Source: Litoditis marina
Lineage: Eukaryota; Nematoda; Chromadorea; Rhabditida; Rhabditidae
Length of the DNA: 64,000 nt
Direction of reading: 5' to 3'
Assembly: GCA_964036275.1 (NCBI GenBank)
Contig: OZ038435.1
Coordinates: 10,591,634-10,655,633 of the forward strand
The notes under the pieces are model-generated. The model saw only the letters and a list, made by a program, of their open reading frames with translations, had not been told where the DNA came from and made no database searches. The position numbers and the translations under genes were made by a program. This document shows positions 11,411 through 26,768 of the stretch, one piece after another. Each line of letters opens with the position of its first letter. Within the stretch, counting starts at the first letter, position 1.

Positions 11411-14400
11411 ACGTGGGAGAGCCGAATTCCATTTGTATTCGTTGTTGACTATCCGCTGGTAATTGCCTAAAAGACTAACCACAACACATATTGAATACAT
11501 AAGACAGTTAAATACATTTAAGAATAAATTGAACATACAATGCTGAGCCACCTAAGAACGCATTGATAAGTTGGTCTCATTTCAATGTCCCAATGTCTCA
11601 TTTTCATGCGTGGGTTCTACTATTCTAGAGCACGCTAGAGACTGTACATCAGGCGGAGAGTGCAATACAGTAGTGTTAGAGAGTGTGTAGACGTGAGAGA
11701 GTGCCAGACAACTGAGTGTCAAAGACGTAGATTCAAAACTCTTCCAAATGTCATTTTCGAAAAGTTTGACCATTTATCCCTTGTTGCAATCTGCGACGTC
11801 ATGACGTCGCAAAAATACACGTTTTTCCACGTCGTTGGTCGGAACACTTCAAAATTGATTGGAATAGTTCCCAATGTATATTTAGACACATATAAACTTC
11901 TTCCGAACGTTATTTTCGAAAAGTTTGACCATTTATCCCTTGTTGCAATCTGCGACGTCATGACGTCGCAAAAATACACGTTTTTCCACGTCGTTGGTCG
12001 GAACACTTCAAAATTGATTGGAATGGTTTTCAATGCCTATATAGATATATATAAACTTCTTCCAAATGTCATTTTCGAAAAGTTTGACCATTTATCCCTT
12101 GTTGCAATCTGCGACGTCATGACGTCGCTAAAATACACGTTTTTCCACGTCGTTGGTCGGAACACTTCAAAATTGATTGGAATGGTTTTCAATGCCTATA
12201 TAGATATATATAAACTTCTTCCAAATGTCATTTTCGAAAAGTTTGACCATTTATCCCTTGTTGCAATCTGCGACGTCATGACGTCGCAAAATACACGTTT
12301 TTCCACGTCGTTGGTCGGAACACTTCAAAATTGATTGGAATGGTTTTCAATGCCTATATAGACATATATTAACTTCTTCCAGATGTTCTTGTCGAAAAGT
12401 TCGACCATTTATCCCTTGTTGAAATCTGCGACGTCATGACGTCGCAAAAATACACGTTTTTCCACGTCGTTGGTCGGAACACTTCAAAATTGATTGGAAT
12501 GGTTTTCAATGCCTATATAGATATATATAAACTTCTTCCGAACGTTATTTTCGAAAAGTTTGACCATTTATCCCTTGTTGCAATCTGCGACGTCATGACG
12601 TCGCAAAAATACACGTTTTTCCACGTCGTTGGTCGGAACACTTCAAAATTGATTGGAATGGTTTTCAATGCCTATATAGATATATATAAACTTCTTCCGA
12701 ACGTTATTTTCGAAAAGTTTGACCATTTATCCCTTGTTGCAATCTGCGACGTCATGACGTCGCAAAAATACACGTTTTTCCACGTCGTTGGTCGGAACAC
12801 TTCAAAATTGATTGGAATGGTTTTCAATGCCTATATAGATATATATAAACTTCTTCCAAATGTCATTTTCGAAAAGTTTGACCATTTATCCCTTGTTGCA
12901 ATCTGCGACGTCATGACGTCGCAAAAATACACGTTTTTCCACGTCGTTGGTCGGAACACTTCAAAATTGATTGGAATGGTTTTCAATGCCTATATAGATA
13001 TATATAAACTTCTTCCAAATGTCATTTTCGAAAAGTTTGACCATTTATCCCTTGTTGCAATCTGCGACGTCATGACGTCGCAAAAATACACGTTTTTCCA
13101 CGTCGTTGGTCGGAACACTTCAAAATTGATTGGAATGGTTTTCAATGCCTATATAGATATATATAAACTTCTTCCAAATGTTATTTTCGAAAAGTTTGAC
13201 CATTTATCCCTTGTTGCAATCTGCGACGTCATGACGTCGCAAAAATACACGTTTTTCCACGTCGTTGGTCGGAACACTTCAAAATTGATTGGAATGGTTT
13301 TCAATGCCTATATAGATATATATAAACTTCTTCCAAATGTCATTTTCGAAAAGTTTGACCATTTATCCCTTGTTGCAATCTGCGACGTCATGACGTCGCA
13401 AAAATACACGTTTTTCCACGTCGTTGGTCGGAACACTTCAAAATTGATTGGAATGGTTTTCAATGCCTATATAGACATATATTAACTTCTTCCAGATGTT
13501 CTTGTCGAAAAGTTCGACCATTTATCCCTTGTTGAAATCTGCGACGTCATGACGTCGCAAAAATACACGTTTTTCCACGTCGTTGGTCGGAACACTTCAA
13601 AATTGATTGGAATGGTTTTCAATGCCTATATAGACATATATTAACTTCTTCCAAATGTCATTTTCGAAAAGTTTGACCATTTATCCCTTGTTGCAATCTG
13701 CGACGTCATGACGTCGCAAAAATACACGTTTTTCCACGTCGTTGGTCGGAACACTTCAAAATTGATTGGAATGGTTTTCAATGCCTATATAGATATATAT
13801 AAACTTCTTCCAAATGTCATTTTCGAAAAGTTTGACCATTTATCCCTTGTTGCAATCTGCGACGTCATGACGTCGCAAAAATACACGTTTTTCCACGTCG
13901 TTGGTCGGAACACTTCAAAATTGATTGGAATGGTTTTCAATGCCTATATAGATATATATAAACTTCTTCCAAATGTCATTTTCGAAAAGTTTGACCATTT
14001 ATCCCTTGTTGCAATCTGCGACGTCATGACGTCGCAAAAATACACGTTTTTCCACGTCGTTGGTCGGAACACTTCAAAATTGATTGGAATGGTTTTCAAT
14101 GTCTATATATACATATATAAACTTCTTCCAAATGTCATTTTCGAAAAGTTTGACCATTTATCCCTTGTTGCAATCTGCCACGTCATGACGTCGCAAAAAT
14201 ACACGTTTTTCCACGTCGTTGGTCGGAACACTTCAAAATTGATTGGAATGGTTTTCAATGCCTATATATACATATATAAACTTCTTCCAAATGTCATTTT
14301 CGAAAAGTTTGACCATTTATCCCTTGTTGCAATCTGCGACGTCATGACGTCGCAAAAATACACGTTTTTCCACGTCGTTGGTCGGAACACTTCAAAATTG

Positions 14401-15887
14401 ATTGGAATGGTTTTCAATGTCTATATAGACATATAAAAACTTCTTCCAAATGTCATTTTCGAGAAGTTTGACCATTTATCCCTTGTTGCAATCTGCGACG
14501 TCATGACGTCGCAAAAATACACGTTTTTCCACGTCGTTGGTCGGAACACTTCAAAATTGATTGGAATGGTTTTCAATGTCTATATATACATATATAAACT
14601 TCTTCCAAATGTCATTTTCGAAAAGTTTGACCATTTATCCCTTGTTGCAATCTGCGACGTCATGACGTCGCAAAAATACACGTTTTCCACGTCGTTGGTC
14701 GGAACACTTCAAAATTGATTGGAATGGTTTTCAATGTCTATATAGACAAATATAAACTTCTTTCAAATGTTATTTTCGGAAAGTTTGACCATTTATCCCT
14801 TGTTGCAATCTGCGACGTCATGACGTCGCAAAAATACACGTTTTCCACGTCGTTGGTCGGAACACTTCAAAATTGATTGGAATGGTTTTCAATGTCTATA
14901 TATACATATATAAACTTCTTCCAAATGTCATTTTCGAAAAGTTTGACCATTTATCCCTTGTTGCAATCTGCGACGTCATGACGTCGCAAAAATACACGTT
15001 TTCCACGTCGTTGGTCGGAACACTTCAAAATTGATTGGAATGGTTTTCAATGTCTATATAGACAAATATAAACCTCTTCCAAATGTCATTTTCGAGAAGT
15101 TTGACCATTTATCCCTTGTTGCAATCTGCGACGTCATGACGTCGCAAAAATACACGTTTTTCCACGTCGTTGGTCGGAACACTTCAAATTTGATTGGAAT
15201 GGTTTTCAATGTCTATATAGACAAATATAAACCTCTTCCAAATGTCATTTTCGAGAAGTTTGACCATTTATCCCTTGTTGCAATCTGCGACGTCATGACG
15301 TCGCAAAAATACACGTTTTCCACGTCGTTGGTCGGAACACTTCAAAATTGATTGGAATGGTTTTCAATGTCTATATAGACAAATATAAACTTCTTTCAAA
15401 TGTTATTTTCGGAAAGTTTGACCATTTATCCCTTGTTGCAATCTGCGACGTCATGACGTCGCAAAAATACACGTTTTTCCACGTCGTTGGTCGGAACACT
15501 TCAAAATTGATTGGAATGGTTTTCAATGTCTATATATACATATATAAACTTCTTCCAAATGTCATTTTCGAAAAGTTTGACCATTTATCCCTTGTTGCAA
15601 TCTGCGACGTCATGACGTCGCAAAAATACACGTTTTCCACGTCGTTGGTCGGAACACTTCAAAATTGATTGGAATGGTTTTCAATGTCTATATATACATA
15701 TATAAACTTCTTCCAAATGTCATTTTCGAAAAGTTTGACCATTTATCCCTTGTTGCAATCTGCGACGTCATGACGTCGCAAAAATACACGTTTTCCACGT
15801 CGTTGGTCGGAACACTTCAAAATTGATTGGAATGGTTTTCAATGTCTATATAGACAAATATAAACTTCTTTCAAATGTTATTTTCGG

Positions 15888-18800
15888 AAAGTTTGACCAT
15901 TTATCCCTTGTTGCAATCTGCGACGTCATGACGTCGCAAAAATACACGTTTTTCCACGTCGTTGGTCGGAACACTTCAAATTTGATTGGAATGGTTTTCA
16001 ATGTCTATATAGACAAATATAAACCTCTTCCAAATGTCATTTTCGAGAAGTTTGACCATTTATCCCTTGTTGCAATCTGCGACGTCATGACGTCGCAAAA
16101 ATACACGTTTTCCACGTCGTTGGTCGGAACACTTCAAAATTGATTGGAATGGTTTTCAATGTCTATATATACATATATAAACTTCTTCCAAATGTCATTT
16201 TCGAAAAGTTTGACCATTTATCCCTTGTTGCAATCTGCGACGTCATGACGTCGCAAAAATACACGTTTTCCACGTCGTTGGTCGGAACACTTCAAAATTG
16301 ATTGGAATGGTTTTCAATGTCTATATAGACAAATATAAACTTCTTTCAAATGTTATTTTCGGAAAGTTTGACCATTTATCCCTTGTTGCAATCTGCGACG
16401 TCATGACGTCGCAAAAATACACGTTTTTCCACGTCGTTGGTCGGAACACTTCAAATTTGATTGGAATGGTTTTCAATGTCTATATAGACAAATATAAACC
16501 TCTTCCAAATGTCATTTTCGAGAAGTTTGACCATTTATCCCTTGTTGCAATCTGCGACGTCATGACGTCGCAAAAATACACGTTTTCCACGTCGTTGGTC
16601 GGAACACTTCAAAATTGATTGGAATGGTTTTCAATGTCTATATAGACAAATATAAACTTCTTTCAAATGTTATTTTCGGAAAGTTTGACCATTTATCCCT
16701 TGTTGCAATCTGCGACGTCATGACGTCGCAAAAATACACGTTTTCCACGTCGTTGGTCGGAACACTTCAAAATTGATTGGAATGGTTTTCAATGTCTATA
16801 TAGACAAATATAAACTTCTTTCAAATGTTATTTTCGGAAAGTTTGACCATTTATCCCTTGTTGCAATCTGCGACGTCATGACGTCGCAAAAATACACGTT
16901 TTTCCACGTCGTTGGTCGGAACACTTCAAAATTGATTGGAATGGTTTTCAATGTCTATATAGACATATAAAAACTTCATCCAAATGTTATTTTCGATAAG
17001 TTTGACCATTTATCCCTTGTTGCAATCTGCGACGTCATGACGTTGCAGAAATACACGTTTTTTCACGTCGTTGGTCGGAACACTTCAAAATTGATTGGAA
17101 TGGTTTTCAATGTTTATTTAGACATATAAAAACTTCTTCCAAATGTCATTTTCGAAAAGTTTGACCATTTATCCCTTGTTGCAATCTGCGACGTCATGAC
17201 GTTGCAGAAATACACGTTTTTCCACGTCGTTGGTCGGAACACTTCAAAATTGATTGGAATGGTTTTCAATGTCTATATAGACATATAAAAACTTCATCCA
17301 AATGTTATTTTCGATAAGTTTGACCATTTATCCCTTGTTGCAATCTGCGACGTCATGACGTTGCAGAAATACACGTTTTTTCACGTCGTTGGTCGGAACA
17401 CTTCAAAATTGATTGGAATGGTTTTCAATGTCTATATAGACATATAAAAACTTCATCCAAATGTTATTTTCGATAAGTTTGACCATTTATCCCTTGTTGC
17501 AATCTGCGACGTCATGACGTTGCAGAAATGCACGTTTTTCCACGTCGTTGGTCGGAACACTTCAAAATTGATTGGAATGGTTTTCAATGTCTATATAGAC
17601 ATATAAAAACTTCTTCCAAATGTCATTTTCGAAAAGTTTGACCATTTATCCGTTGTTGCAATCTGCGACGTCATGACGTCGCAAAAATACAAGTTTTTCC
17701 ACGTCGTTGGTCGGAACACTTCAAAATTGATTGGAATGGTTTTCAATGTCTATATAGACAAATATAAACTTCTTCCAAATGTCATTTTTGATAAGTTTGA
17801 CCATTTATCCCTTGTTGCAATCTGCGACGTCATGACGTTGCAGAAATACACGTTTTTTCACGTCGTTGGTCGGAACACTTCAAAATTGATTGGAATGGTT
17901 TTCAATGTTTATTTAGACAAATATAAACTTCATCCAAATGTTGTTTTCGATAAGTTTGACCATTTATCCCTTGTTGCAATCTGCGACGTCATGACGTTGC
18001 AGAAATACACGTTTTTTCACGTCGTTGGTCGGAACACTTCAAAATTGATTGGAATGGTTTTCAATGTCTATATAGACAAATATAAACTTCTTCCAAATGT
18101 CATTTTCGAAAAGTTTGACCATTTATCCCTTGTTGCAATCTGCGACGTCATGACGTCGCAAAAATACACGTTTTTCCACGTCGTTGGTCGGAACACTTCA
18201 AAATTGATTGGAATGGTTTTCAATGTCTATATAGACATATATAAACTTCTTCCAAATGTCATTTTCGATAAGTTTGACCATTTATCCCTTGTTGCAATCT
18301 GCGACGTCATGACGTTGCAGAAATACACGTTTTTTCACGTCGTTGGTCGGAACACTTCAAAATTGATTGGAATGGTTTTCAATGTCTATATAGACAAATA
18401 TAAACTTCTTCCAAATGTCATTTTCGAAAAGTTTGACCATTTATCCCTTGTTGCAATGTGCGACGTCATGACGTCGCAAAAATACACGTTTTTCCACGTC
18501 GTTGGTCGGAACACTTCAAAATTGATTGGAATAGTTCCCAATGTATATTTAGACACATATAAACTTCTTCCGAACGTTATTTTCGAAAAGTTTGACCATT
18601 TATCCCTTGTTGCAATGTGCGACGTCATGACGTCGCAAAAATACACGTTTTTCCACGTCGTTGGTCGGAACAGTTCAAAATTGATTGGAATAGTTCCCAA
18701 TGTATATTTAAACACATATAAACTTCTTCCGAACGTTATTTTCGAAAAGTTTGACCATTTATCCCTTGTTGCAATGTGCGACGTCATGACGTCGCAAAAA

Positions 18801-21800
18801 TACACGTTTTTCCACGTCGTTGGTCGGAACACTTCAAAATTGATTGGAATAGTTCCCAATGTATATTTAAACACATATAAACTTCTTCCGAACGTTATTT
18901 TCGAAAAGTTTGACCATTTATCCCTTGTTGCAATGTGCGACGTCATGACGTCGCAAAAATACACGTTTTTCCACGTCGTTGGTCGGAACACTTCAAAATT
19001 GATTGGAATAGTTCCCAATGTATATTTAAACACATATAAACTTCTTCCGAACGTTATTTTCGAAAAGTTTGACCATTTATCCCTTGTTGCAATCTGCGAC
19101 GTCATGACGTCGCAAAAATACACGTTTTTCCACGTCGTTGGTCGGAACACTTCAAAATTGATTGGAATAGTTCCCAATGTATATTTAAACACATATAAAC
19201 TTCTTCCGAACGTTATTTTCGAAAAGTTTGACCATTTATCCCTTGTTGCAATGTGCGACGTCATGACGTCGCAAAAATACACGTTTTTCCACGTCGTTGG
19301 TCGGAACACTTCAAAATTGATTGGAATGGTTTTCAATGTCTATATAGACAAATATAAACTTCTTCCAAATGTCATTTTCGAAAAGTTTGACCATTTATCC
19401 CTTGTTGCAATGTGCGACGTCATGACGTCGCAAAAATACACGTTTTTCCACGTCGTTGGTCGGAACACTTCAAAATTGATTGGAATAGTTCCCAATGTAT
19501 ATTTAAACACATATAAACTTCTTCCGAACGTTATTTTCGAAAAGTTTGACCATTTATCCCTTGTTGCAATCTGCGACGTCATGACGTCGCAAAAATACAC
19601 GTTTTTCCACGTCGTTGGTCGGAACACTTCAAATTTGATTGGAATGGTTTTCAATGTCTATATAGACAAATATAAACCTCTTCCAAATGTCATTTTCGAG
19701 AAGTTTGACCATTTATCCCTTGTTGCAATCTGCGACGTCATGACGTCGCAAAAATACACGTTTTCCACGTCGTTGGTCGGAACACTTCAAAATTGATTGG
19801 AATGGTTTTCAATGTCTATATATACATATATAAACTTCTTCCAAATGTCATTTTCGAAAAGTTTGACCATTTATCCCTTGTTGCAATCTGCGACGTCATG
19901 ACGTCGCAAAAATACACGTTTTCCACGTCGTTGGTCGGAACACTTCAAAATTGATTGGAATGGTTTTCAATGTCTATATAGACAAATATAAACTTCTTTC
20001 AAATGTTATTTTCGGAAAGTTTGACCATTTATCCCTTGTTGCAATCTGCGACGTCATGACGTCGCAAAAATACACGTTTTTCCACGTCGTTGGTCGGAAC
20101 ACTTCAAATTTGATTGGAATGGTTTTCAATGTCTATATAGACAAATATAAACCTCTTCCAAATGTCATTTTCGAGAAGTTTGACCATTTATCCCTTGTTG
20201 CAATCTGCGACGTCATGACGTCGCAAAAATACACGTTTTCCACGTCGTTGGTCGGAACACTTCAAAATTGATTGGAATGGTTTTCAATGTCTATATAGAC
20301 AAATATAAACTTCTTTCAAATGTTATTTTCGGAAAGTTTGACCATTTATCCCTTGTTGCAATCTGCGACGTCATGACGTCGCAAAAATACACGTTTTCCA
20401 CGTCGTTGGTCGGAACACTTCAAAATTGATTGGAATGGTTTTCAATGTCTATATAGACAAATATAAACTTCTTTCAAATGTTATTTTCGGAAAGTTTGAC
20501 CATTTATCCCTTGTTGCAATCTGCGACGTCATGACGTCGCAAAAATACACGTTTTTCCACGTCGTTGGTCGGAACACTTCAAAATTGATTGGAATGGTTT
20601 TCAATGTCTATATAGACATATAAAAACTTCATCCAAATGTTATTTTCGATAAGTTTGACCATTTATCCCTTGTTGCAATCTGCGACGTCATGACGTTGCA
20701 GAAATACACGTTTTTTCACGTCGTTGGTCGGAACACTTCAAAATTGATTGGAATGGTTTTCAATGTTTATTTAGACATATAAAAACTTCTTCCAAATGTC
20801 ATTTTCGAAAAGTTTGACCATTTATCCCTTGTTGCAATCTGCGACGTCATGACGTTGCAGAAATACACGTTTTTCCACGTCGTTGGTCGGAACACTTCAA
20901 AATTGATTGGAATGGTTTTCAATGTCTATATAGACATATAAAAACTTCATCCAAATGTTATTTTCGATAAGTTTGACCATTTATCCCTTGTTGCAATCTG
21001 CGACGTCATGACGTTGCAGAAATACACGTTTTTTCACGTCGTTGGTCGGAACACTTCAAAATTGATTGGAATGGTTTTCAATGTCTATATAGACATATAA
21101 AAACTTCATCCAAATGTTATTTTCGATAAGTTTGACCATTTATCCCTTGTTGCAATCTGCGACGTCATGACGTTGCAGAAATGCACGTTTTTCCACGTCG
21201 TTGGTCGGAACACTTCAAAATTGATTGGAATGGTTTTCAATGTCTATATAGACATATAAAAACTTCTTCCAAATGTCATTTTCGAAAAGTTTGACCATTT
21301 ATCCGTTGTTGCAATCTGCGACGTCATGACGTCGCAAAAATACAAGTTTTTCCACGTCGTTGGTCGGAACACTTCAAAATTGATTGGAATGGTTTTCAAT
21401 GTCTATATAGACAAATATAAACTTCTTCCAAATGTCATTTTTGATAAGTTTGACCATTTATCCCTTGTTGCAATCTGCGACGTCATGACGTTGCAGAAAT
21501 ACACGTTTTTTCACGTCGTTGGTCGGAACACTTCAAAATTGATTGGAATGGTTTTCAATGTTTATTTAGACAAATATAAACTTCATCCAAATGTTGTTTT
21601 CGATAAGTTTGACCATTTATCCCTTGTTGCAATCTGCGACGTCATGACGTTGCAGAAATACACGTTTTTTCACGTCGTTGGTCGGAACACTTCAAAATTG
21701 ATTGGAATGGTTTTCAATGTCTATATAGACAAATATAAACTTCTTCCAAATGTCATTTTCGAAAAGTTTGACCATTTATCCCTTGTTGCAATCTGCGACG

Positions 21801-23286
21801 TCATGACGTCGCAAAAATACACGTTTTTCCACGTCGTTGGTCGGAACACTTCAAAATTGATTGGAATGGTTTTCAATGTCTATATAGACATATATAAACT
21901 TCTTCCAAATGTCATTTTCGATAAGTTTGACCATTTATCCCTTGTTGCAATCTGCGACGTCATGACGTTGCAGAAATACACGTTTTTTCACGTCGTTGGT
22001 CGGAACACTTCAAAATTGATTGGAATGGTTTTCAATGTCTATATAGACAAATATAAACTTCTTCCAAATGTCATTTTCGAAAAGTTTGACCATTTATCCC
22101 TTGTTGCAATGTGCGACGTCATGACGTCGCAAAAATACACGTTTTTCCACGTCGTTGGTCGGAACACTTCAAAATTGATTGGAATAGTTCCCAATGTATA
22201 TTTAGACACATATAAACTTCTTCCGAACGTTATTTTCGAAAAGTTTGACCATTTATCCCTTGTTGCAATGTGCGACGTCATGACGTCGCAAAAATACACG
22301 TTTTTCCACGTCGTTGGTCGGAACAGTTCAAAATTGATTGGAATAGTTCCCAATGTATATTTAAACACATATAAACTTCTTCCGAACGTTATTTTCGAAA
22401 AGTTTGACCATTTATCCCTTGTTGCAATGTGCGACGTCATGACGTCGCAAAAATACACGTTTTTCCACGTCGTTGGTCGGAACACTTCAAAATTGATTGG
22501 AATAGTTCCCAATGTATATTTAAACACATATAAACTTCTTCCGAACGTTATTTTCGAAAAGTTTGACCATTTATCCCTTGTTGCAATGTGCGACGTCATG
22601 ACGTCGCAAAAATACACGTTTTTCCACGTCGTTGGTCGGAACACTTCAAAATTGATTGGAATAGTTCCCAATGTATATTTAAACACATATAAACTTCTTC
22701 CGAACGTTATTTTCGAAAAGTTTGACCATTTATCCCTTGTTGCAATCTGCGACGTCATGACGTCGCAAAAATACACGTTTTTCCACGTCGTTGGTCGGAA
22801 CACTTCAAAATTGATTGGAATAGTTCCCAATGTATATTTAAACACATATAAACTTCTTCCGAACGTTATTTTCGAAAAGTTTGACCATTTATCCCTTGTT
22901 GCAATGTGCGACGTCATGACGTCGCAAAAATACACGTTTTTCCACGTCGTTGGTCGGAACACTTCAAAATTGATTGGAATGGTTTTCAATGTCTATATAG
23001 ACAAATATAAACTTCTTCCAAATGTCATTTTCGAAAAGTTTGACCATTTATCCCTTGTTGCAATGTGCGACGTCATGACGTCGCAAAAATACACGTTTTT
23101 CCACGTCGTTGGTCGGAACACTTCAAAATTGATTGGAATAGTTCCCAATGTATATTTAAACACATATAAACTTCTTCCGAACGTTATTTTCGAAAAGTTT
23201 GACCATTTATCCCTTGTTGCAATCTGCGACGTCATGACGTCGCAAAAATACACGTTTTTCCACGTCGTTGGTCGGAACACTTCAAA
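15888..23286. repeat. Segmental tandem duplication of a 23-unit satellite block (offset 3653 bp)
   Basis: The block from about 15,888 to 19,540 is repeated from about 19,541 to about 23,195, with the shared edge extending to 23,286. Landmarks recur at a constant offset of 3653 bp: 16298/19951, 16773/20426, 17673/21326 and 18386/22039. The two copies carry the same rare variants, including a unit reading ccatttatccgttgttg and one reading ggaacagttc, so the event is recent or an assembly duplication. Read depth would distinguish these. Confidence 0.85.
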
Positions 23287-26200
23287 ATTGATTGGAATGG
23301 TTTTCAATGTCTATATAGACATATATAAACTTTTTCCAAATGTCATTTTCGGAAAGTTTGACCATTTATCCCTTGTTGCAATCTGCGACGTCATGACGTC
23401 GCAAAAATACAAGTTTTTCCACGTCGTTGGTCGGAACACTTCAAAATTGACGGGAATGGTATTCAATGTCTAATTAGATACATAAAAAGTTTTTTTCGAA
23501 TGTTATTTTCGATAAGTTCGACCATTTATCCCTTGTTGCAATCTGCGACGTCATGACGTTGCAGAAATACACGTTTTTCCACGTCGTTGGTCGGAACACT
23601 TCAAAATTGATTGGAATGGTTTTCAATGTTTATTTAGACAAATATAAACTTCATCCAAATGTTATTTTCGATAAGTTTGACCATTTATCCCTTGTTGCAA
23701 TCTGCGACGTCATGACGTCGCAAAATACACGTTTTTCCACGTCGTTGGTCGGAACACTTCAAAATTGATTGGAATGGTTTTCAATGTCTATATAGACAAA
23801 TATAAACTTCTTCCAAATGTCATTTTCGAAAAGTTTGACCATTTATCCCTTGTTGCAATCTGCGACGTCATGACGTCGCAAAAATACACGTTTTTCCACG
23901 TCGTTGGTCGGAACACTTCAAAATTGATTGGAATAGTTCCCAATGTATATTTAGACACATATAAACTTCTTCCGAACGTTATTTTCGAAAAGTTTGACCA
24001 TTTATCCCTTGTTGCAATCTGCGACGTGATGACGTCGCAAAATGCACGTTTTTCCACGTCGTTGGTCGGAACATTTCAAAATTGATTGGAATGGTTTTCA
24101 ATGTCTATATAGACAAATATAAACTTCTTCCAAATGTCATTTTCGAAAAGTTTGACCATTTATCCCTTGTTGCAATCTGCGACGTCATGACGTCGCAAAA
24201 TACACGTTTTTCCACGTCGTTGGTCGGAACACTTCAAAATTGATTGGAATGGTTTTCAATGTCTATATAGACAAATATAAACTTCTTCCAAATGTCATTT
24301 TCGGTAAGTTTGACCATTTATCCCTTGTTGCAATCTGCGACGTCATGACGTCGAAAAATACACGTTTTTCCACGTCGTTGGTCGGAACACTTCAAAATTG
24401 ATTGGAATAGTTCCCAATGTATATTTAGACACATATAAACTTCTTCCGAACGTTATTTTCGAAAAGTTTGACCATTTATCCCTTGTTGCAATCTGCGACG
24501 TCATGACGTCGCAAAAATACACGTTTTTCCACGTCGTTGGTCGGAACACTTCAAAATTGATTGGAATGGTTTTCAATGTCTATATAGACATATATAAACT
24601 TCTTCCAAATGTCATTTTCGAAAAGTTTGACCATTTATCCCTTGTTGCAATCTGCGACGTCATGACGTCGCAAAAATACACGTTTTTCCACGTCGTTGGT
24701 CGGAACACTTCAAAATTGATTGGAATGGTTTTCAATGTTTATTTAGACACATATAAACTTCATCCAAATGTTATTTTCGAAAAGTTTGACCATTTATCCC
24801 TTGTTGCAATCTGCGACGTCATGACGTCGCAAAATACACGTTTTTCCACGTCGTTGGTCGGAACACTTCAAAATTGATTGGAATGGTTTTCAATGTCTAT
24901 ATAGACAAATATAAACTTCTTCCAAATGTCATTTTCGAAAAGTTTGACCATTTATCCCTTGTTGCAATCTGCGACGTCATGACGTCGCAAAAATACACGT
25001 TTTTCCACGTCGTTGGTCGGAACACTTCAAAATTGATTGGAATGGTTTTCAATGTTTATTTAGACACATATAAACTTCATCCAAATGTTATTTTCGAAAA
25101 GTTTGACCATTTATCCCTTGTTGCAATCTGCGACGTCATGACGTCGCAAAAATACACGTTTTTCCACGTCGTTGGTCGGAACACTTCAAAATTGATTGGA
25201 ATGGTTTTCAATGTCTATATAGACATATATAAACTTCTTCCAAATGTCATTTTCGAAAAGTTTGACCATTTATCCCTTGTTGCAATCTGCGACGTCATGA
25301 CGTCGCAAAAATACACGTTTTTCCACGTCGTTGGTCGGAACACTTCAAAATTGATTGGAATGGTTTTCAATGTTTATTTAGACACATATAAACTTCATCC
25401 AAATGTTATTTTCGAAAAGTTTGACCATTTATCCCTTGTTGCAATCTGCGACGTCATGACGTCGCAAAAATACACGTTTTTCCACGTCGTTGGTCGGAAC
25501 ACTTCAAAATTGATTGGAATGGTTTTCAATGTCTATATAGACATATATAAACTTCTTCCAAATGTCATTTTCGAAAAGTTTGACCATTTATCCCTTGTTG
25601 CAATCTGCGACGTCATGACGTCGCAAAAATACACGTTTTTCCACGTCGTTGGTCGGAACACTTCAAAATTGATTGGAATGGTTTTCAATGTCTATATAGA
25701 CATATATAAACTTCTTCCAAATGTCATTTTCGAAAAGTTTGACCATTTATCCCTTGTTGCAATCTGCGACGTCATGACGTCGCAAAAATACACGTTTTTC
25801 CACGTCGTTGGTCGGAACACTTCAAAATTGATTGGAATGGTTTTCAATGTTTATTTAGACACATATAAACTTCATCCAAATGTTATTTTCGAAAAGTTTG
25901 ACCATTTATCCCTTGTTGCAATCTGCGACGTCATGACGTCGCAAAAATACACGTTTTTCCACGTCGTTGGTCGGAACACTTACACGTTTTTCCACGTCGT
26001 TGGTCTGAACACCCAAAATTGATTGGAATGGTTTTCAATGTCTATATAGACAAATATAATCTTCTTCCAAATGTCATTTTCGAAAAGTTTGACCATTTAT
26101 CCCTTGTTGCAATCTGCGACGTGATGACGTCGCAAAATGCACGTTTTTCCACGTCGTTGGTCGGAACATTTCAAAATTGATTGGAATGGTTTTCAATGTC

Positions 26201-26748
26201 TATATAGACAAATATAAACTTCTTCCAAATGTCATTTTCGAAAAGTTTGACCATTTATCCCTTGTTGCAATCTGCGACGTCATGACGTCGCAAAATACAC
26301 GTTTTTCCACGTCGTTGGTCGGAACACTTCAAAATTGATTGGAATGGTTTTCAATGTCTATATAGACAAATATAAACTTCTTCCAAATGTCATTTTCGAG
26401 AAGTTTGACCATTTATCCCTTGTTGCAATCTGCGACGTCATGACGTCGCAAAAATACACGTTTTCCACGTCGTTGGTCGGAACACTTCAAAATTGATTGG
26501 AATGGTTTTCAATGTTTATTTAGACACATATAAACTTTATCCAAATGTTATTTTCGAAAAGTTTGACCATTTATCCCTTGTTGCAATCTGCGACGTCAGG
26601 ACGTCGCAAAAATACAAGGTTTTCCACGTCGTTGGTCGGAACACTTCAAAATTGACGGGAATGGTATTCAATGTCTAATTAGATACATAAAAAGTTTTTT
26701 TCGAATGTTATTTTCGATAAGTTTGACCATTTATCCCTTGTTGCAATC

Positions 26749-26768
26749 TGCAACGTCATGACGTTGCA
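26749..26768. repeat. Compensated palindrome in the terminal satellite unit
   Basis: Here the core reads TGCAACGTCATGACGTTGCA, again a perfect 20-bp palindrome. Most other ttgcag-class units have only the right half changed and are asymmetric. Confidence 0.9.

Larger units (their letters stand above)
10840..11734. other. Intergenic stretch with a possible short exon and a 54-bp duplication
   Basis: Apart from the candidate exon at 11046-11138 (minus) and the direct duplication at 11305-11410, I see nothing that supports a gene. The right end, from about 11,580, contains gtcccaatgtctc words related to the ends of the 88-1650 element and leads into the satellite. Confidence 0.4.
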
